NCBI RefSeq assembly: GCF_024749045.1
Contig: NZ_CP087184.1
Coordinates: 1,116,001 to 1,180,000, forward strand
From: Pseudomonas sp. B21-028
GTDB taxonomy: Bacteria; Pseudomonadota; Gammaproteobacteria; Pseudomonadales; Pseudomonadaceae
Length of the DNA stretch: 64,000 nucleotides
Reading direction: 5' to 3'
The notes beneath the pieces were generated by a model that had not been told where the DNA came from, did not search any database, and was given only the letters and a program-made list of their open reading frames with translations. The translations under genes and the position numbers were made by a program. This document shows positions 59,078 through 64,000 of the stretch, one piece after another. Position 1 is the first letter of the stretch, and each line of letters begins with the position of its first letter.

Positions 59078-60187
59078 ATGCACGGCGAATCTCCAATCAA
59101 ACGTCGCGAATCCCGCAAGATCTGGGTCGGTAACGTGCCCGTGGGCGGCGATGCGCCTATCGCTGTGCAGAGCATGACCAACAGCGACACCAACGACGTT
59201 GCCGCCACCGTTGCCCAGATCAATCGCCTGGAAGCCGCCGGTGTCGACATCGTGCGGGTGTCCGTGCCGGACATGGACGCCGCCGAGGCGTTCGGCAAGA
59301 TCAAGCAGTTGGTCAAAGTGCCGCTCGTGGCCGACATTCACTTCGACTACCGCATTGCCCTGCGCGTGGCCGAGCTGGGGGTCGATTGCCTGCGTATCAA
59401 CCCAGGCAACATTGGCCGCGAAGACCGCGTGCGCGCCGTGGTGGATGCCGCCCGCGACCGTGGCATTCCGATCCGCATCGGTGTGAACGCCGGCTCCCTG
59501 GAAAAAGACCTGCAAAAGAAATACGGCGAACCTACGCCGGCGGCTCTCGTGGAGTCGGCGCTGCGTCATGTCGAGCACCTCGAGCGCCTGAACTTCCAGG
59601 ACTTCAAGGTCAGCGTGAAGGCCTCCGACGTGTTCATGGCCGTCGAAGCCTACCGTCTGCTGGCCAAGGAAATCGTCCAGCCGCTGCACCTGGGCATCAC
59701 CGAAGCCGGTGGGTTGCGTTCGGGCACGGTGAAATCCGCCGTCGGCCTCGGTATGCTGCTCGCCGAAGGAATTGGCGATACCATCCGCATTTCGTTGGCG
59801 GCTGATCCGGTCGAGGAAGTGAAAGTCGGCTACGACATTCTCAAGTCCCTGCACTTGCGTTCCCGTGGCATCAACTTCATCGCCTGCCCGAGCTGCTCGC
59901 GGCAGAACTTCGATGTGGTCAAGACCATGAACGAGCTGGAAGGGCGACTCGAAGACCTGCTGGTGCCGCTGGATGTCGCGGTGATCGGCTGTGTGGTCAA
60001 CGGGCCGGGCGAAGCCAAGGAGGCCCATATCGGCCTCACCGGCGGTACGCCGAACCTGATTTACATCGACGGCAAGCCGTCGCAGAAGTTGACGAATGAC
60101 AATCTCGTGGATGAGCTGGAACGGCTGATCCGCGAGAAAGCGGCCGAAAAGGTCGAAGCCGACGCAGCGGTCATCGCACGCGGCTGA
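59078..60187 (+). CDS. ispG: 4-hydroxy-3-methylbut-2-enyl diphosphate synthase (IspG)
   Basis: A 369-residue [4Fe-4S] enzyme of the MEP isoprenoid pathway. The TIM barrel begins [20 protein letters not shown] and has LRINPGNIG. The cluster domain has [12 protein letters not shown] and [10 protein letters not shown] with the ligand cysteines and glutamate. It depends on the isc machinery encoded upstream. Confidence 0.97.
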   Translation: MHGESPIKRRESRKIWVGNVPVGGDAPIAVQSMTNSDTNDVAATVAQINRLEAAGVDIVRVSVPDMDAAEAFGKIKQLVKVPLVADIHFDYRIALRVAELGVDCLRINPGNIGREDRVRAVVDAARDRGIPIRIGVNAGSLEKDLQKKYGEPTPAALVESALRHVEHLERLNFQDFKVSVKASDVFMAVEAYRLLAKEIVQPLHLGITEAGGLRSGTVKSAVGLGMLLAEGIGDTIRISLAADPVEEVKVGYDILKSLHLRSRGINFIACPSCSRQNFDVVKTMNELEGRLEDLLVPLDVAVIGCVVNGPGEAKEAHIGLTGGTPNLIYIDGKPSQKLTNDNLVDELERLIREKAAEKVEADAAVIARG

Positions 60188-60212
60188 GCAAACGAATTTT
60201 TAAGGATTTATT

Positions 60213-61502
60213 GTGAGCAAGTCTCTGCAAGCCATCCGTGGCATGAACGACATCCTGCCCGAACAGACGCCCCTGTGGCGCTATTTCGAGGGCACCGTCG
60301 CACGTTTGCTGGATAACTACGGTTATCGGCAGATCCGCATGCCAATCGTCGAGTTCACCGAGCTGTTCAAGCGCTCCATCGGCGAAGTGACCGACATCGT
60401 CGAAAAAGAGATGTACACCTTCGAGGACCGCAATGGCGATTCCCTGACCCTGCGCCCCGAAGGCACGGCGGCCTGTGTACGTGCGGTGCTCGAACACGGC
60501 ATCACCGGCGGCGGCCAGGTGCAGAAACTCTGGTACGTCGGCCCGATGTTCCGTCACGAGCGGCCGCAGAAAGGTCGCTATCGCCAGTTCCACCAGATCG
60601 GCCTGGAAGTGTTCAACCTCGACGGTCCGGACATCGATGCCGAGCTGATCGTCATGACCTGGCGCCTGTGGGGCGAGCTGGGCCTTCGTGACGCGGTCAA
60701 GCTTGAGCTCAACAGCCTGGGCACCAGCGAGTCTCGTGGCCGCTATCGTGAAGCGTTGGTGGAGTTTCTTTCCGCGCACCTGGACAAGCTCGACGAAGAC
60801 AGCCAGCGCCGTCTGAAGACCAATCCGCTGCGCGTGCTTGACACCAAGAATGCCGATACCCAGGCGATCCTGGCTGACGCGCCGAAAATGGCCGACTACC
60901 TCGACGACGAATCCCGTGCGCACTTCGAAGGGTTGAAGGCGCGCCTGGACGCCGTGGGCATTCCTTACGTGATCAACCCCAAGTTGGTCCGCGGCCTGGA
61001 TTACTACAGCAGGACCGTCTTCGAGTGGGTCACCGACAAGCTTGGCGCCCAGGGCACCGTGTGTGCCGGCGGCCGCTACGACGGCCTGGTGGAGCAGATG
61101 GGCGGCAAACCGACGCCAGGCGTGGGCTTTGCCATGGGCATCGAACGCCTGGTGCTGATGCTCGAGGCCCTGGACAAGGTGCCGGAAGAGCTTTCCCGCC
61201 AGGTTGACGTCTACCTGTGTGCTTTCGGTGAGGCGGCCGAACTGGCGGCCCTGGCCCTGAGCGAACGGGTTCGCGACCAGTTGCCTGGCTTGCGCCTGCA
61301 GATCAACGCCGGTGGTGGCAGCTTCAAGAGCCAGTTCAAGAAGGCCGACAAGAGCGGTGCGCTGTATGCACTGATACTGGGTGACGACGAACTGGCCCAA
61401 CAAGTGGTAGGTTTCAAACCCCTGCGTGGCCAGGGCGAACAACAAAGCATTGCCTGGGATGCGCTTGCTGCACACCTGGCCACCTGCGTCGTGCAGGGTT
61501 GA
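60213..61502 (+). CDS. hisS: Histidyl-tRNA synthetase
   Basis: A 429-residue class II synthetase. Motif 2 is around [20 protein letters not shown], the histidine-specific [13 protein letters not shown] is present, and motif 3 is [12 protein letters not shown]. The C-terminal anticodon domain starts near [14 protein letters not shown]. The strong codon bias fits a core gene. Confidence 0.98.
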   Translation: MSKSLQAIRGMNDILPEQTPLWRYFEGTVARLLDNYGYRQIRMPIVEFTELFKRSIGEVTDIVEKEMYTFEDRNGDSLTLRPEGTAACVRAVLEHGITGGGQVQKLWYVGPMFRHERPQKGRYRQFHQIGLEVFNLDGPDIDAELIVMTWRLWGELGLRDAVKLELNSLGTSESRGRYREALVEFLSAHLDKLDEDSQRRLKTNPLRVLDTKNADTQAILADAPKMADYLDDESRAHFEGLKARLDAVGIPYVINPKLVRGLDYYSRTVFEWVTDKLGAQGTVCAGGRYDGLVEQMGGKPTPGVGFAMGIERLVLMLEALDKVPEELSRQVDVYLCAFGEAAELAALALSERVRDQLPGLRLQINAGGGSFKSQFKKADKSGALYALILGDDELAQQVVGFKPLRGQGEQQSIAWDALAAHLATCVVQG

Positions 61503-61542
61503 AGCTGTCAAACAGCCGATTTAGCGATTAAGGAGTATTGGG

Positions 61543-62184
61543 GTGTCGAGTACCGAAGATGAACAGCTGGCGGATTTGAAGGACTGGTGGAGTCGTAACG
61601 GCAAGCCGCTGGTCACTGGCGGCCTGTTGGCGCTGGTCATCGTATTCGGCTGGCAGGCGTTCCAGAAATACCAGAGCAACCAGTCGCAAGGCGCCTCGAT
61701 GCTCTATCAGCAATTGCTGGAAACCACCCTGACCCCGGACGGCAAGCCTGACGCTGCCCGCGTGGCGGACCTGGCCGGCAAGCTCAACAGCGAATACGGC
61801 GGCACCGCCTACGCGCAGTACGGCCGCCTGTTCGTAGCCAAGGTTGCCGTGGACAGCGGCAAGCTGGACGACGCGGTCATCGAGCTCAAAGGTATCGTCG
61901 ACAAGCCCGCCAACCCGACCTTGGGCGAAGTGGCGCGTCAGCGTCTGGCGCAGGTGCTGGCGGCGCAGAACAAGACCGAAGATGCACTGAAGCTGCTCGA
62001 CGGCGATGCCGACAAGGCGTTCCTGGCGACCCGCGAAGAACTCAAGGGCGACTTGCTGGTACAGCTGGGTCGTGCTGATGAGGCCTATGCGGCCTACCAA
62101 AAAGCCAAGGCTGCGCTGTCGGACGAAGCGGCAGTCGGTGGCCTGCAAATCAAGCTGGACGACCTGGCCAAAGGGGATGCGTGA
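61543..62184 (+). CDS. yfgM: YfgM family ancillary SecYEG translocon subunit
   Basis: A 213-residue inner-membrane protein with a short cytoplasmic tail, one helix (GGLLALVIVFGWQAFQKY, about 24-42) and a periplasmic TPR-like domain (LAGKLNSEYGGTAYAQYGRL, VARQRLAQVLAAQNKTEDAL). In E. coli YfgM binds SecYEG and PpiD and affects envelope stress. GTG start with GGAG upstream. Between hisS and bamB as in other gammaproteobacteria. Confidence 0.93.
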   Translation: MSSTEDEQLADLKDWWSRNGKPLVTGGLLALVIVFGWQAFQKYQSNQSQGASMLYQQLLETTLTPDGKPDAARVADLAGKLNSEYGGTAYAQYGRLFVAKVAVDSGKLDDAVIELKGIVDKPANPTLGEVARQRLAQVLAAQNKTEDALKLLDGDADKAFLATREELKGDLLVQLGRADEAYAAYQKAKAALSDEAAVGGLQIKLDDLAKGDA

Positions 62185-62185
62185 C

Positions 62186-63328
62186 GTGATCCGTTGGAAA
62201 CATGCAGCATTGCTGGCTCTGGCCATTCTGGCCGCGGGTTGCAGCAGCAACAGCAAGAAAGAACTGCCGCCGGCTGAACTGACCGACTTCAAAGAAGAAG
62301 TCGTGTTGCAGAAGCAATGGAGCCGCTCCATCGGCGACGGCCAGGGCGAAACCTACAACATGCTGGTGCCGGCCATCGACGGCGACACCATCTATGCCGG
62401 TGACGTCACGGGCGTGGTGATGGCGATGGATCGTCTGAACGGCGACGTCAAATGGGAAAAAGATCTTGAGCTGCCGGTGTCCGGCGCCGTCGGCGTGGGC
62501 TACGGGCTGGTCATGATCGGCACGCTCAAGGGTGAGGTCGTCGCCCTGGATGCCAGTAACGGTGAAGAGAAGTGGCGCGCCCGCGTGTCCAGCGAAGTGC
62601 TCGCGCCGCCTGCCTCCAACGGTGATGTGGTCGTGGTCCAGACCCAGGATGACCGTCTGATCGGCCTGGATGCTGCAACCGGCAACCAGCGCTGGTTGTA
62701 CGACAGCACTCCGGCGGTCCTGACCCTGCGTGGCACCAGCGCACCGATCGTCACCAACCGCCTCGCGGTGGCCGGGCTGTCGACCGGTAAAGTGGTTGCC
62801 CTGGACATCTCCAACGGCGTGCCGGTGTGGGAACAACGTGTTGCCGTTCCACAAGGTCGTTCGGAACTGGAGCGCGTGGTCGACATCGACGGCGGCCTGC
62901 TGCTGTCCGGCGGCACGATCTACGTTGCCAGCTACCAGGGGCGCGTTGCGGCGCTGGACCTGGAAAGCGGTCGTCCATTGTGGCAGCGCGATGCGTCCAG
63001 CTACGCCGGTGTCGCCCAGGGTTTCGGCAGCGTCTATGTCAGCCTGTCCTCGGGCACGGTTGAAGGCGTCGACGAGCGTTCCACCACCGCACTGTGGAGC
63101 AACGATTCCCTGGCCCGTCGTCAACTGTCGGCCCCGGAAGTGTTCTCCAGCTACGTTGCAGTCGGTGACCTGGAAGGTTACCTGCACCTGCTGAGCCAGG
63201 TGGACGGTCGTTTCGTCGGCCGCGAACGCATCGACAGCGACGGCCTGCGTGCCCGTCCGCTGGTGGCAGACAACATGATCTATGTATATGGCAACAGCGG
63301 CAAACTGGAAGCCCTGACCATCAAGTAA
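62186..63328 (+). CDS. bamB: Outer-membrane assembly lipoprotein BamB
   Basis: A 380-residue lipoprotein of the BAM complex. Signal peptide with lipobox LAAGC at about residue 18, then an eight-blade beta-propeller of PQQ-like repeats (VVMAMDRLNGDVKWEKDLEL, VVALDASNGEEKWRARVSSE, LIGLDAATGNQRWLYDS). GTG 62186 has AAGGGG nine bases before it; ATG 62177 is in frame but sits directly on that site. It overlaps or abuts the yfgM stop. Confidence 0.95.
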   Translation: MIRWKHAALLALAILAAGCSSNSKKELPPAELTDFKEEVVLQKQWSRSIGDGQGETYNMLVPAIDGDTIYAGDVTGVVMAMDRLNGDVKWEKDLELPVSGAVGVGYGLVMIGTLKGEVVALDASNGEEKWRARVSSEVLAPPASNGDVVVVQTQDDRLIGLDAATGNQRWLYDSTPAVLTLRGTSAPIVTNRLAVAGLSTGKVVALDISNGVPVWEQRVAVPQGRSELERVVDIDGGLLLSGGTIYVASYQGRVAALDLESGRPLWQRDASSYAGVAQGFGSVYVSLSSGTVEGVDERSTTALWSNDSLARRQLSAPEVFSSYVAVGDLEGYLHLLSQVDGRFVGRERIDSDGLRARPLVADNMIYVYGNSGKLEALTIK

Positions 63329-63366
63329 GACTATGCTTGGGGCTAGATCTCAAGCGGCCCGTCCAT

Positions 63367-63456
63367 TGTGGGAGCGGGCTTGCTCGCGAATACGGTGTAT
63401 CAGAAGAGAATTTGTTAACTGACACACCGCATTCGCGAGCAAGCCCGCTCTCACAG
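63367..63456. repeat. REPIN between bamB and der
   Basis: TGTGGGAGCGGGCTTGCTCG..CGAATACGG and the inverted arm CCGCATTCGCGAGCAAGCCC..GCTCTCACAGG with about 30 bases between. It fills much of the 201-bp gap. Confidence 0.87.
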
Positions 63457-63529
63457 GACTGCCTCCGAGCACCAGCCGCTGCCTCGCAGCGGCTTTTGTA
63501 TTTTCTGAAATAACGAAGTGGAGAGCCGC

Positions 63530-64000
63530 ATGGTTCCCGTAATCGCCCTGGTGGGTCGACCGAACGTCGGCAAGTCCACCTTGTTCAATCGCCTGACCAG
63601 GACTCGTGACGCCATCGTCGGCGACTTGTCCGGTCTGACCCGTGATCGCCAATACGGTGAGGCCAAGTGGCAAGGGCGTACCTACATTCTGATCGACACC
63701 GGCGGCATCTCCGGCGACGAACACGGCATGGACGAAAAAATGGCCGAGCAATCGCTGCTCGCCATCGAAGAAGCGGATGTGGTGCTGTTCCTGGTAGACG
63801 CCAAGGCCGGTTTTACCGCCGCCGACCAGATGATCGCCGAGCATTTGCGCAAGCGTAACAAGCGCTCCCATGTGGTCGCCAACAAGGTCGACAACATCGA
63901 CCCGGACATGGCCCGCGCCGAGTTCGCGCCGTTGGGCATGGGCCAGGCGATTCCGATTGCCGGTGCCCACGGTCGCGGCATCAGCCAGTTGCTGGAAGTT
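63530..64000 (+). CDS. der: Ribosome biogenesis GTPase Der, partial
   Basis: The first 157 residues of the double-GTPase EngA/Der, cut by the window edge. G1 motif [13 protein letters not shown]2/G3 region [10 protein letters not shown] and DTGGISG, and G4 NKVDNID are all present in the first GTPase domain. Needed for 50S subunit assembly. GGAG ten bases before ATG 63530. Confidence 0.97.
   Translation, partial: MVPVIALVGRPNVGKSTLFNRLTRTRDAIVGDLSGLTRDRQYGEAKWQGRTYILIDTGGISGDEHGMDEKMAEQSLLAIEEADVVLFLVDAKAGFTAADQMIAEHLRKRNKRSHVVANKVDNIDPDMARAEFAPLGMGQAIPIAGAHGRGISQLLEV

Noticed and set aside
60171..61511. 446-codon open frame on the minus strand over hisS
   Set aside because: Antisense to a clear hisS gene and without protein-like motifs.

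Overview
The window is a piece of a Pseudomonas chromosome, most probably from the P. fluorescens complex. The evidence is the gene order of its core blocks (queA-tgt-yajC-secDF; suhB/trmJ-cysE-iscRSUA-hscBA-fdx-iscX-ndk-rlmN-pilW-rodZ-ispG-hisS-yfgM-bamB-der), the REP/REPIN palindromes built on GTGGGAGC..GCTTGCTCGCGA, and proteins typical of the genus such as DUF6124, S-type pyocin and Rof.

Layout. 1-5.4 kb: the end of a TRAP dicarboxylate transporter (dctP plus a dctQ cut by the window edge), a PH-domain protein, a large PLP-dependent Orn/Lys/Arg decarboxylase and a DUF488 protein. 5.9-8.5 kb: a protein with a restriction-nuclease-like E-D-ExK-Q signature, a DUF4256 protein and a YopT-like C58 cysteine protease. 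8.6-11 kb: a LysR regulator divergent from a SnoaL-like protein and an NAD-dependent epimerase. 11.5-17.1 kb: a tight three-gene unit (REC-AraC response regulator, 7TM hybrid histidine kinase, TonB-dependent receptor), followed tail-to-tail by a PAS-GGDEF diguanylate cyclase. 18.3-21.1 kb: an IS3-family element inserted in a REPIN and itself split by an IS30-family element; both insertions keep readable 3-bp target duplications. 21.3-24.2 kb: an orphan gene, an S-type pyocin with a colicin-E3-type rRNase domain and its ImmE3-like immunity gene, a frameshifted DUF2442 gene and rof. 24.3-26.7 kb: a DapA-family lyase and a class II aldolase, divergent from an XRE-cupin regulator with a clear operator.

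26.8-40.5 kb is accessory DNA. It starts with a visibly AT-richer cassette (TauE/SafE-type permease, heme-oxygenase-like diiron enzyme candidate, divergent LysR). The right edge of that cassette truncates one copy of a 944-bp segment whose intact copy lies 4,663 bp downstream. Each copy carries a DUF6124 gene preceded by a 308-bp leader. The two leaders differ by paired base changes that preserve helices, so a structured RNA is likely. Further genes here are a HEAT-repeat protein and its truncated copy, a lipoprotein, membrane proteins, a HicAB module, a small tyrosine-phosphatase-like protein, a DUF3885 protein, an orphan barstar and a frameshifted gene.

40.5-64 kb is conserved core. It holds tRNA-Leu(CAA) with its promoter and terminator, queuosine tRNA modification (queA, tgt), the SecDF-YajC translocon accessory complex, a glycine-zipper protein, suhB and trmJ, cysE feeding cysteine to the complete isc Fe-S operon under an IscR-type promoter, then ndk, rlmN and the pilW-rodZ-ispG-hisS-yfgM-bamB-der series, with der cut by the window edge.

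All calls come from reading the sequence. Family names rest on recognised motifs, not on database searches. Start codons were moved from the longest open frame when a ribosome binding site or family length supported it.
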